In this document: in pieces, positions 41,866-50,104 of the stretch
Layout: each line of letters begins with the position of its first letter
Position numbering within the stretch: the first letter of the stretch is position 1
From: Phormidium sp. OSCR
Lineage (GTDB): Bacteria > Cyanobacteriota > Cyanobacteriia > Cyanobacteriales > Geitlerinemataceae
Direction of reading: 5' to 3'
DNA length: 52,574 bases
NCBI GenBank assembly: GCA_001314905.1
Contig: LJZT01000019.1
Span: 1 to 52,574, forward strand
Made by a program: the position numbers and the translations under genes
Notes under the pieces: model-generated
Database searches by the model: none
What the model was told of the DNA's origin: nothing
Seen by the model: the letters and a program-made list of their open reading frames with translations, nothing else

Positions 41866-43227
41866 ATGAACCAATCTCTAATGATGTTTAGAATGCTCGA
41901 AGGAGCCGTTATTGACAACAAATACCATCTGCGAGAACTCCTGGGCGCCGGAGGATTTGGCGCCGTCTTCCTGGCCGATGAAGTCGTTCGCGATAACCTG
42001 CTGCGACAGGTGGCCGTTAAAATTATTCCCGATGACGACAACCAACAACTAATTGAGTTGATGGAAGCCACTCGCCTCGACCATCCTTATCTAATTCGCT
42101 CCCATACCGCCGGTGAATCCGGGTTTAATAACATCTCACTGTTGTATTTAGTCATGGAACAGGCCGACTATTCCCTACAAGAGCGACTCGAACAAGGGAA
42201 ACTCTCCGTCAGCGAAACCCAAACGTTGATTCGTGAAGTGGCGGCGGGGTTGGACTATCTCCACCGTCAGAATAAAGTGCATCGCGACCTGAAACCGGGC
42301 AACGTTCTCTGGTCTAATGGGTGTTGGAAACTCTCGGACTTTGGCTTAATTCGTAGCTTGGGAAACCGGAGTTATGCCCAAACCTCAAATCCCATTGGAA
42401 CCATCGCCTATATGCCCCCAGAAGCTTGGGATGACAAGCATCGAATTTCCAAAGCCTGGGATATTTGGTCATTGGGAATTATGATTGTCAATGTGGTAAC
42501 GGGGAAAATTCCCTATCAGTTCCAGGAACAAACGCAACTGCTCAAGCAGGTGATGAATTGCAATCTCAATTTACCGCCAGTTCCCTCGGAGTTGCAGGAA
42601 ATTGTGCAGGGATGTTTGCAGCAGAATCGACGCAAACGCTGGACGGCTCAGCAGGTACTCGATGCAGTTCAACCGCGTTCGTCGAGCTTTGGGTACACTT
42701 TATCGAGCATTGCAGATTTAGACCTGTCTTCAGAACGTCCGGGAATTAACTATTATAAACTGCGGGATTTACTGGCGGCGAAGCGGTGGGGAGACGCTGA
42801 CCGGGAAACGGCGGAGCGAATGTGTGAGGTGATGGGACGAGCAGATGAGGGATGGTTACGAGTAGAAGATATTGAGCGGTTTCCTTGCAAGGATTTGAAG
42901 ATTATTGATACGCTGTGGGTTCACTACAGCCAGGGTAAATTTGGCTTTAGCGTCCAGAAGAAAATTTGGATTGAATGCGGGAGTCCGACAAGTTATAATG
43001 ATGACTGGTTGAGATTTTGCGATCGAGTGGGGTGGCGTGAAGGAGGAGAGTTTTTGAGTTACCGTCGTATTATAAAACAAGGTAGTCATGCGTCCCTCCC
43101 AATGGGGGTACCGGTGGTCGGTCTTGGTTTTGGGGATTTGGTTCTTTGTTTTATTGGTTTAGGTTTTATAGTTCGGGAAGGCGGGAGATGGCTACTCTTC
43201 TCTCGCGCAACGACTTGTAAACTGTAG
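41866..43227 (+). CDS. Serine/threonine kinase fused to a GUN4 domain, copy 2
   Basis: 453 residues (ATG at 41866; a GTG three codons earlier is possible). Kinase: LGAGGFGAVFLA, Lys52 in VAVKII, Asp141 in VHRDLKPGN, LSDFGLI, PPEAW, DIWSLGIMIV. The kinase half is clearly diverged from copy 1. The GUN4 half (about 292-398) is nearly identical (INYYKLRDLLAAKRWGDADR, GWLRVEDIERFPCKDLKIID). The C-terminal tail, rich in hydrophobic residues, is different and ends in FSRATTCKL, which is the shared DNA of copy 1 read in another frame. Tail function unknown, perhaps membrane association. Confidence 0.9.
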   Translation: MNQSLMMFRMLEGAVIDNKYHLRELLGAGGFGAVFLADEVVRDNLLRQVAVKIIPDDDNQQLIELMEATRLDHPYLIRSHTAGESGFNNISLLYLVMEQADYSLQERLEQGKLSVSETQTLIREVAAGLDYLHRQNKVHRDLKPGNVLWSNGCWKLSDFGLIRSLGNRSYAQTSNPIGTIAYMPPEAWDDKHRISKAWDIWSLGIMIVNVVTGKIPYQFQEQTQLLKQVMNCNLNLPPVPSELQEIVQGCLQQNRRKRWTAQQVLDAVQPRSSSFGYTLSSIADLDLSSERPGINYYKLRDLLAAKRWGDADRETAERMCEVMGRADEGWLRVEDIERFPCKDLKIIDTLWVHYSQGKFGFSVQKKIWIECGSPTSYNDDWLRFCDRVGWREGGEFLSYRRIIKQGSHASLPMGVPVVGLGFGDLVLCFIGLGFIVREGGRWLLFSRATTCKL

Positions 43228-43407
43228 CAAATAAAGGCTTCAGTCCGCAAAAAATTTCTATTTTTGAACCCTCTCCACACGGATGTTAACGACAGAATAA
43301 GTGTTTCGCGAATTCAATACCTGGCACTCCCCTCAATCGGGAAATAACGAAGCCGCCCAAGCGGGATTAAAGCAATTTTATAACACAAATTGCTTTGCCA
43401 ATAAATG

Positions 43408-43680
43408 AGAAGCCGAGTTTCTTCAAGAAACCCGGCTTCTGCTATTCGACCCGAGTCGTCGGGGTTCTTAAACTTAGGCGCGATTTGTTGCGGGGGTCAG
43501 ACACCGGGTGTCTTAGTTGCTCAAGGGTGTGACCCGGCTTCTGCTATTCGACCCGAGTCGTCGGGGTTCCTAAACTTGGCTCGGGATTTGTTGCTGGGGG
43601 TCAGACACTCGGTGTCTTTGGAGACACCGGGTGTCTTAGTTGCTCAAGGGGGTGACACCGAGTTTCTCCGACTCCTAAAA
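43408..43680. repeat. Palindromic composite repeat, copy 4
   Basis: Opens with GAAGCCGAGTTTCTTCAAG-AAACCCGGCTTC, a 31-bp near-perfect palindrome. The block GACCCGAGTCGTCGGGGTTC then CTAAACTT..GGGATTTGTTGC occurs twice, each followed by GACAC...GTGTC stems. Its open frame on the plus strand is a by-product of the repeats. Confidence 0.8.
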
Positions 43681-43692
43681 ATTTCCATGTAA

Positions 43693-43941
43693 GGCGTTGA
43701 AGCATCAGAGCGGTCATCGCTTGATAGACACAGCATTCACTCATTTGAGGCAGACGCTCGTAATCCTTACTCAAACGTCGCTGCTTTCCCAGCCAACGTT
43801 GTCTTGATTAGTTTGGGAATTAACTTTGTTTCGACTCCCATTTTCGCCTGGGGACTGGGAGCAATCTTCTTACCCACGATGTCTTTAGTCGCTCAAGTTC
43901 TGTTGAGAATTAACAAACAAGCTGTTTCAAAAAACTTTTGA
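43693..43941 (+). pseudogene. Remnant encoding hydrophobic segments
   Basis: An open frame of 83 codons without an upstream start: NVVLISLGINFVSTPIFAWG then AIFLPTMSLVAQVLLRIN and KQAVSKNF*. It looks like the C-terminal part of a two-helix membrane protein whose beginning was lost into the repeat before it. The family cannot be stated. Confidence 0.4.
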
Positions 43942-44155
43942 ACCTAACCCACACATCAAGGTTGGGGGAGGGCGATGACAGATGATGGCGAACTGCCCTC
44001 CTGAGCCGGAGAGGCGGTACACTCGAATATAGCAATCGAAGATTGCCTGATTGACACTCAGCAAGGATACTCTGAGTTGGAAGAGAATCTCCTACCTCTT
44101 GCCTTCCCCTCCACCGGAGGGGTTAGGGGTGGGTTATGTCTCTTGCCTCTTGCCT

Positions 44156-44196
44156 ATTCACGATTCACGATTCACGATTCACGATTCACGATTCAC
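44156..44196. repeat. Heptameric tandem repeat (ATTCACG x5.9)
   Basis: ATTCACG is repeated almost six times. Flanking sequence has CTCTTGC heptads (about 44139-44153 and 44206-44227). The inverse, GTGAATC in another phase, differs by one base from the GTGAATA heptad at 24661. Confidence 0.9.
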
Positions 44197-44253
44197 TTCT
44201 TCCCCCTCTTGCCTCTTGCCTCTTGCCTTTCGTCCCATTCAGACCAACTTTTG

Positions 44254-44358
44254 CTATAGCATGGAGTCGATGCGATCGTTGAGTTGCCGAACGCTCCAGC
44301 CCTTAAATCGAGCGAGTTCGAGGTAAAAGTCCCGCTTCCAAGAATCGTCTATATTTTG
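44254..44358 (-). pseudogene. Fragment resembling a YhcG/DUF1016 nuclease
   Basis: A 35-codon open piece: DDSWKRDFYLELARFKGWSV then RQLNDRIDSML*, with TAA directly upstream. The words resemble the N-terminal domain of DUF1016/YhcG-type PD-(D/E)XK proteins. The rest is gone. It supports an island history but has no function. Confidence 0.4.
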
Positions 44359-44359
44359 T

Positions 44360-44695
44360 TACAGACAGCAACAAATTGGCTGATTTGGCCTGATCCTTCC
44401 CTTTTTTTGACGAAATTCCCGAGGATCAAGTCACCATTCCACAAAGATTATGCTAAAATGATGTTGTGGGCTTCGTCAGGGACGCGAAGTCAAACATCTA
44501 GCCTGCGCATTTTTAGAAAATCCCCCCAAATCAGTTAAGTTGATTTAAAAATCAATCAATACTCACTTAAAACTTATAAAATTCCTTGATTTTGTATTCC
44601 ATTAGACTGTCAGCCCGACTCAGGAGTGGTGAAGATACAAGAACCCTGGAGGTCAACCCCCTCAGGGGTGGTGGGTTAGAACTCTCATCCCCAAA
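44360..44695. other. Intergenic, no gene seen
   Basis: AT-rich sequence with no convincing open frame. GTGGGCTTCGTCAGGGACGC at about 44466 and a GAGGTCAACCCCCTCAGGGG stretch near 44649 are the only notable strings; neither forms a clear terminator. Confidence 0.5.
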
Positions 44696-45712
44696 ATGGG
44701 GAACGATCGCCCACGTGAATGGAGTCAAATTATCAGGTTGCCAAATCTAATGTCGAGTTCCGTGAATAGGTCTCAGGGAGCGATCGCCGACTTAACAAAA
44801 GAAGTCAAACAGGGCGATCGCCTAGCCCTAATCAGTCTCTGTATCGCCTTAATCTCAGTCTCCTTTGCCCCAATCTTTATCAAACTCAGCGAACTGGAAC
44901 TCGGAGCCAACGCCACGGTCTTCAACCGTTTATTCTTCTTCTTTATTATTTTCGGCTTCGGTCGTTTCTGCCAAAGCCGAATCTCGCCAACCGAGCCAGT
45001 CCAAGAGATTCAAGCCATCACGCGCCAGCAATGGCTGCTCCTAATTGGCGTGGGTGCCGTTGCCATCACCTCATTAGTATTGTGGGCCATTTCCCTGCAA
45101 TATACCACCGTTGCCAAAAGTATGTTGCTCAACAACCTAACCCCAATCTTTACAAGTTTAGGAAGTTGGCTCTGGTTAGACAAAAAATTTGACCGTCGCT
45201 TTCTAATTGGCATGACCATTGCCCTCGTCGGAGCGATCGCCCTAGGACTCGAAGACATTAACGGCAGTGCCGGAACCCTCCTCGGAGACAGCTACGCCCT
45301 CCTCTCCGCCGTCTTCTTAGGACTGTACTTTCTCATCGTCGAACAACTGCGATCGCGCTTCAGTGCCACCACCATCCTCCTCTGGCGTTGCGGAATCGGC
45401 AGCCTCCTGCTTCTCCCCCTCGTGTTCCTCATCGAAGGACAACTGTTTCCCCAAACACTCAACACCTGGCTAGCCGTCCTCGGACTCGCCCTCATCAGCG
45501 AAGGCTTAGGCCAACGACTTCTCGCCCAGAGTATGGACAAACTCTCCTCGAGTTTCGTCTCCCTCTTTCTCCTCCTCGAACCCATGGTGAGTGCCCTGCT
45601 GGCCTGGTGTATCTTTAACGAAGCCCTGAACCTAATCACCGGCATTGCCTTTATCATCGTCTTTAGCGGCATCTATCTCGCCAAAACCAGCCAAGCCGCC
45701 GTCGCCGAATAA
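44696..45712 (+). CDS. EamA/DMT family transporter
   Basis: 338 residues with ten hydrophobic helices arranged as two EamA repeats (about 40-180 and 200-330). Segments SVSFAPIFIKLSELELGANA and SKSMLL-type LQYTTVAKSMLLNNLTPIFT are standard for drug/metabolite transporters. It would move a small metabolite across the inner membrane; the substrate is unknown. ATG 44696 is used; an ATG 18 codons later (MSSSVNRSQG) is also possible. Strongly C-rich coding strand. Confidence 0.88.
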   Translation: MGNDRPREWSQIIRLPNLMSSSVNRSQGAIADLTKEVKQGDRLALISLCIALISVSFAPIFIKLSELELGANATVFNRLFFFFIIFGFGRFCQSRISPTEPVQEIQAITRQQWLLLIGVGAVAITSLVLWAISLQYTTVAKSMLLNNLTPIFTSLGSWLWLDKKFDRRFLIGMTIALVGAIALGLEDINGSAGTLLGDSYALLSAVFLGLYFLIVEQLRSRFSATTILLWRCGIGSLLLLPLVFLIEGQLFPQTLNTWLAVLGLALISEGLGQRLLAQSMDKLSSSFVSLFLLLEPMVSALLAWCIFNEALNLITGIAFIIVFSGIYLAKTSQAAVAE

Positions 45713-45876
45713 CAGCCCATCTCATCCACCTCTCCCCTATCCCCGAGGAATGGTAGTCTAGCAATCAGTTCCCCGAACGCGGACAGTGCTACCGTAAACA
45801 GTCACCCAGGGCAAAACCGAATCACGCATTCTCCCGGTTGACCGTTGCCCGTTGCCCTTTTTGCCCCCCTTCTGCC

Positions 45877-47589
45877 ATGACTCAGCCTCTCGAACGACAG
45901 ACCCTCCGACCCCATGGCGTCTATGCCCTTCATGGACTCGCTGTGCTTCCGGCCGCCAATCCAGACACCGGCCAAACCCAGCCAGAACTCATCGCCGTGG
46001 ATGCCGTTCGGGGCTATATCATCGCCGTCAACCCAGAAAGCGACGATACCCGCATCTTAAACCCCCATAACGCCGCCGATTTTATCGGAGTGGGAGGGAT
46101 GACCATTTGGGAAAACAGCCTCTGGTTCACCCGAGGCGATAGCATCTACTTCTGTAACCTCGATGACTTCATCGCCCAACGCTTTATCACCCTTCCCTAC
46201 GCCTTACAAGGGGTGGCCGTTCAGGGTGGGGCCATTTACGTCAGTTGCCAGAAAGAAGCCCTCATCTACGTCTTCTCCCGAGAAAGCCAAAAAGAAATTA
46301 CCAGCTTTTACGCCCCAGGCGTTGGCGTCGAAAACCTAGCCGTTCGCGGCGAGGAACTCTGGGTCACCGATACCGTTGAGCAAACCGTGTACTGTATGGA
46401 TCGCGGCACTGGGTCCATGCACTTTAGCGTTCTCACTCCCTTCTCCTCCCCTACAGCCCTGACCTTCTATCCTCATCCTGAACTTGACGAGGATCTTCTC
46501 TACGTCGCCTACGCCTACGAAGAACCCTACATTCGGGATGACCCCAACGCCGCGAATCCCTATCAACTCACCTTCCGCGATCGCACCTTCATCCATCCCC
46601 TCCACATCTATCACAACGCCGAAGAGCATTACACCCTCTCCAATGGCTACCGCATCGAAATGACCTACACCGAGGAACTCTCCCCCCTCGATGCAGTGGA
46701 ACTCAAAGACTTTGAATGGCACATCGCCCTTCCCGTGGATACCCCCCGCCAAAGGGTTCACGGCATCGAGTCGATCGGCCTCCCCTTTGAAACGCGGGTC
46801 ATCCAAGAACAACCCATGGCCGTCTTCAAGTTTGACCATCTCAAACCCTTTGAAGCCCGGATTTTCGGCTGGAAAGCCATCTTAGATGTGCGAGGGATTA
46901 AATATAACCTCAAACCCGGCAATGTGACCGAATTACCGGAGTTACCCCCAGAGTATCCCGAACGCTATCTGGTGGATAATGACAACCTGGCTATGGACAC
47001 CGACACCGTCCAGCGGGCGGCCCGTAACGCCGTTGGTAGTGAAACCAACCTGTTGCGGCAAGTCTTGAGTATCCGCGATTATGTCTACGATCGCCTCGAA
47101 TATGGCATCAAACCCCATATTGATACCCCCGATGTAGCCCTGAAACGGGGGATGGGGTCCTGTGGGGAATATGTCGGGATTCTCCTGGCCCTGTTGCGTC
47201 TCAATGGCATTGCCTGTCGGACCGTGGGCCGCTATAAATGCCCCGCCCAAGCGGAACTACGGGAAGTCCCTATGCAACCGGACTTTAACCATGTCTGGCT
47301 CGAGTTCTTTGTCCCTGGCTATGGCTGGATTCCTATGGAGTCGAACCCTGATGGCATGAGCGATCGCGGCCCCCACCCCCTGCGTTTCTTCATGGGCTTG
47401 GCTTGGTATCACCTAGAATTAGTCAAAGGGGCGAAATTTGAAAGTCTGATTAAAGACGGCAAGCGACTGCCCAAAACCGAAGTCTCCATGGGAGACTTAG
47501 CCATCAACCATGTGCGATTCCGGATTCTCGACGAATTGCCCCCCCCTCGTCCCACCTCCAAAACTAACCCCAGGACTGACGTTTCCTAG
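45877..47589 (+). CDS. Beta-propeller plus transglutaminase-like protein
   Basis: 570 residues from the ATG at 45877 (an upstream TTG adds 13 unconserved residues). The N-terminal 200 residues read as propeller strands (LAVLPAANPD, GGMTIWENSLWFTRGDSIYF, ENLAVRGEELWVTDTVEQTV). The C-terminal part is a transglutaminase-like domain with the triad Cys429 (MGSCGEYVG), His472 (FNHVWLEFF) and Asp492 (MESNPDG). Such enzymes act as cysteine proteases or amide-forming enzymes. One base separates its stop from the tldD start, so it is translationally linked with tldD. Confidence 0.85.
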   Translation: MTQPLERQTLRPHGVYALHGLAVLPAANPDTGQTQPELIAVDAVRGYIIAVNPESDDTRILNPHNAADFIGVGGMTIWENSLWFTRGDSIYFCNLDDFIAQRFITLPYALQGVAVQGGAIYVSCQKEALIYVFSRESQKEITSFYAPGVGVENLAVRGEELWVTDTVEQTVYCMDRGTGSMHFSVLTPFSSPTALTFYPHPELDEDLLYVAYAYEEPYIRDDPNAANPYQLTFRDRTFIHPLHIYHNAEEHYTLSNGYRIEMTYTEELSPLDAVELKDFEWHIALPVDTPRQRVHGIESIGLPFETRVIQEQPMAVFKFDHLKPFEARIFGWKAILDVRGIKYNLKPGNVTELPELPPEYPERYLVDNDNLAMDTDTVQRAARNAVGSETNLLRQVLSIRDYVYDRLEYGIKPHIDTPDVALKRGMGSCGEYVGILLALLRLNGIACRTVGRYKCPAQAELREVPMQPDFNHVWLEFFVPGYGWIPMESNPDGMSDRGPHPLRFFMGLAWYHLELVKGAKFESLIKDGKRLPKTEVSMGDLAINHVRFRILDELPPPRPTSKTNPRTDVS

Positions 47590-47590
47590 C

Positions 47591-49009
47591 ATGGCGAACC
47601 CTCTAGCTGACCTGCAAAATCAAATTAGCGATACCCTCAAACGCTATCAACATCGCGTGGATTATCTCGCCATCCGCCTCGAAGCGTCCGAGGGCACCGA
47701 TATCTTTATCCGAGGGATTCAGAAGGAGTCTCATGCTGACCATCAAATTGAAACCCTCAGCGAAGATGTCAGCCTAGGGGGTCAGGTGCGGGCCTGTTAC
47801 AAAGGAGGTTGGGGCTTTTCGAGTTTTAACCGACTCTCTCATCTCGGCGATCGCGTCCAAGAAGCGGTTACGGCGGCCCGCCTAGTGGGTTGTGAACAGA
47901 CGGAACTAGCCCCCATTCCCATCCTCAGCGATATCTGTCAATTGCCCCTGACGCGAACCGACCCCCGACAGATTGACTTGAAGGACAAAAAAGACCTCTG
48001 CGATCGCTATATCGAGCAACTGCTAAGCGTCAGCCCCCGCATTGCCACCACCTCCGTCCGCTATAGCGACTGTGCCAAACGCCTCCTCATTGCCACCTCA
48101 GAAGGCTCCTTCATCGACCAATCCTGGGTGGATCTAGAAATGCGGTTCGCCGCTACGGCCCGCGACGGAGAAACCGTACAAACCGGCCGTGAAACCAGTG
48201 GCTCTCGCCGTGGCTATGACGATATGACCGCCCTCGATAAACAGGTCAAAAGCGCCGCAGAACGGGCGGTAGAAGCCTTGGAATTACCCTCCGTGCGGGG
48301 GGGGACGTATCGCGTCGTCATTGACCCCATTCTCAGCGGTTTATTCGTCCATGAAGCCTTCGGTCATCTTTCGGAGGCCGACATGGCCTACGAGAACCCA
48401 GACTTACTCGAAGTCATGACCCTGGGGCGACGCTTTGGCGGCGAGGACCTACAAATTTTTGACGGGGCGGCCCCCCAAGGTCATCGCGGCAGTTATTTCT
48501 ACGACGATGAAGCCACCCCCGCCACCACCACCCAACTGATTGAAAACGGGGTATTAGTGGGGCGACTCCATTCTCGGGAAACCGCCGGACGCTTGGGAGA
48601 AGCCGCCACGGGAAATGCCCGCTGTTTGGACTATCAGCATTCTCCCATTGTCCGCATGACCAACACTTGGATTGGTCGCGGAACCACCCCCGTTGACCAA
48701 CTTTGTGCCGGGATTGAGGAGGGAGTCTATGCTCGTAATTGGTTGGGGGGAATGACCAATGGGGAGATGTTTACCTTTAGTGCTGGGGAAGCTTGGATGA
48801 TTCGTAATGGGGAGTTGGCGGAGAAGGTACGAGATGTTACTCTCTCGGGCAATGTGTTTCAAACCCTGGCGGATATTGAGGCGATTGGCGATGATTTCTA
48901 CTGGGATGAGTCTGGCGGCTGTGGGAAGGGGGGACAAAATGGTTTACCGGTTGGCTGTGGCGGCCCGAGTTTGCGGATTAATAATGTTGTGGTTGGGGGG
49001 GAAGCCTAA
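47591..49009 (+). CDS. tldD: TldD-family metalloprotease
   Basis: 472 residues. TldD with TldE (PmbA) forms a zinc protease that clips unfolded peptides; in E. coli it takes part in microcin B17 maturation and CcdA antitoxin breakdown. The zinc site is HEAFGH (His254, Glu255, His259). Other typical words are RGIQKESHADHQIETLSED, TSGSRRGYDDM and LDYQHSPIVRMTNTWI. No tldE is in the window. It starts one base after the transglutaminase-like gene, and its TAA is followed directly by the ATG of the next small gene. Confidence 0.92.
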   Translation: MANPLADLQNQISDTLKRYQHRVDYLAIRLEASEGTDIFIRGIQKESHADHQIETLSEDVSLGGQVRACYKGGWGFSSFNRLSHLGDRVQEAVTAARLVGCEQTELAPIPILSDICQLPLTRTDPRQIDLKDKKDLCDRYIEQLLSVSPRIATTSVRYSDCAKRLLIATSEGSFIDQSWVDLEMRFAATARDGETVQTGRETSGSRRGYDDMTALDKQVKSAAERAVEALELPSVRGGTYRVVIDPILSGLFVHEAFGHLSEADMAYENPDLLEVMTLGRRFGGEDLQIFDGAAPQGHRGSYFYDDEATPATTTQLIENGVLVGRLHSRETAGRLGEAATGNARCLDYQHSPIVRMTNTWIGRGTTPVDQLCAGIEEGVYARNWLGGMTNGEMFTFSAGEAWMIRNGELAEKVRDVTLSGNVFQTLADIEAIGDDFYWDESGGCGKGGQNGLPVGCGGPSLRINNVVVGGEA

Positions 49010-49195
49010 ATGAGCAGTGATAATGACTCAGATTTTGTCGTGATAGCGGCGGAGGATGGGGAACCATCTCAAGAAACACTGTATGTGTTGCAAAATCGTG
49101 ACTTGATGCAACGAATTGCTCGTTCTTTGGTGACACATCACCGAGGCCAAGACTATCAACCTTCAAACGAAGAAATCAATGAGATCGAGGTTTAG
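49010..49195 (+). CDS. Small acidic protein, antitoxin-like
   Basis: 61 residues, acidic. The core ETLYVLQNRDLMQRIARSLV resembles the C-terminal half of RelB/Phd-type antitoxins (LYLLSxPxxxExI), but there is no clear DNA-binding domain in the remainder. It abuts tldD with no gap and is followed nine bases later by a 109-residue gene. A two-gene, small-then-larger order fits a toxin-antitoxin pair, which is inferred, not shown. Unknown otherwise. Confidence 0.55.
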   Translation: MSSDNDSDFVVIAAEDGEPSQETLYVLQNRDLMQRIARSLVTHHRGQDYQPSNEEINEIEV

Positions 49196-49204
49196 GAACA
49201 ATTC

Positions 49205-49534
49205 ATGAAAGCTCGTGACTTTATTAAACCGAGTGAAAATGTAGTCATTATTTTTACACATGGTAAACATTTTGTTCTTTATGATGACAACACAGGTTTA
49301 ACAGGTGAGTGGAAGCTCGATCCCAATCGTAACGTTGAGCGCGTTATTCTTTATCATCGTGAGGGTGATAAAAATACGAATACTTTGTACATCGCCAATC
49401 ATGCTGGTGTAGAGCCAGCAGACAGAGAAGGTCGATATAACCTTCGCTTAACTCATGTTCAGTACGTCGGGGTAACATCCGTAAATTGGGTTGAGTTCTC
49501 CGAAGGTGGCCAAAATCCAATTCGGTATCTTTGA
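49205..49534 (+). CDS. Unknown 109-residue protein, possible toxin
   Basis: 109 residues, beta-rich and basic/acidic mixed. Segments: VVIIFTHGKHFVLYDDNTGL, GEWKLDPNRNVERVILYHRE, TLYIANHAGVEPADREGRYN and LTHVQYVGVTSVNWVEF. I do not recognise the fold. It starts 9 bases after the antitoxin-like gene and ends 39 bases before a convergent Panacea-like gene. An RNase or other toxin activity is a guess; conserved His, Asp and Tyr residues would be the first to test. Confidence 0.6.
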   Translation: MKARDFIKPSENVVIIFTHGKHFVLYDDNTGLTGEWKLDPNRNVERVILYHREGDKNTNTLYIANHAGVEPADREGRYNLRLTHVQYVGVTSVNWVEFSEGGQNPIRYL

Positions 49535-49573
49535 CTCCTTTTTTTAAACGAGCGACGAAAGTGATCAGACGAT

Positions 49574-49903
49574 TCAATCGAGAAGGGTTGTGAGCCAGTC
49601 ATGCACCTCTCCTTGAGAAATTCGAGTGGACGAGTTCTCGGCTAACCCCTGACTCACGACCTCAGACATGACGCCTTCATAGGTTGGGTTATCTCGTTCG
49701 ATTAAGTCAAGTTTTTGCAAGCCTAATTCTTTCATATCCTGACGTTGAATCGGCTCATCGAAGAGAGGTTCATCGTAAAGAGCTAAATGTAAGCTTTGAG
49801 CATAGTAAAGAAGCTTCTGAACCTTCATATTGGTTATATCTGCTTCAACACCATCCTCATAAGCTTTAATGACGAAGTAATGTGCTGCCTTGAGATAATC
49901 CAT
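49574..49903 (-). CDS. Shortened Panacea (DUF4065)-like protein
   Basis: 109 residues. The first 46 (DYLKAAHYFVIKAYEDGVEA, NMKVQKLLYYAQSLHLALYD) are a clear Panacea/SocA start. The last 60 (KELGLQKLDLIERDNPTYEG, VMSEVVSQGLAENS) look like the tail of the same family. The central block, about 90 residues in full-length members, is missing and the joint falls at EPIQ/RQDM. The gene is open and starts at a normal ATG, so the loss is in frame. Panacea proteins often act as antitoxins. Confidence 0.65.
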   Translation of the reverse strand: MDYLKAAHYFVIKAYEDGVEADITNMKVQKLLYYAQSLHLALYDEPLFDEPIQRQDMKELGLQKLDLIERDNPTYEGVMSEVVSQGLAENSSTRISQGEVHDWLTTLLD

Positions 49904-49941
49904 TGTTCTGTACCTCGCAGCTTAAGGGTTGCGTTACCTCT

Positions 49942-49947
49942 ATTATA
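49942..49947 (-). promoter_or_regulatory. Candidate -10 box for the Panacea-like gene
   Basis: TATAAT on the minus strand (plus ATTATA), about 40 bases upstream of the start codon. No good -35 element lies 17 bases before it. The surrounding ATCATCACT is repeated (about 49948-49965). Confidence 0.4.
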
Positions 49948-50104
49948 ACAGTGATGATAGTGACTGGTGAGTGATGACCAAAACGATTTTGGGTCTTCGT
50001 TTTAGATTGCTATCAAGTTTTGATGGACTTCGCTGTTTTGGAGAAATCACAGTAAAGCGGAATCTTACAGATTCAGTCACCCCGTTATACAAAAAGTTGT
50101 TTTA

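Noticed and set aside
43405-43692. A 95-codon open frame in the repeat block at 43.4 kb
   Set aside because: It is made of the repeated palindromic DNA (NPASAIRPESSGFLN appears twice) and has no independent support.
44156-44196. CRISPR-like array
   Set aside because: The unit is 7 bp with no spacers. It is a simple heptameric tandem repeat, as at 24661.
46336-46839. A 167-codon open frame antisense to the transglutaminase-like gene
   Set aside because: Shadow of a C-rich coding strand, without its own start context or motif.
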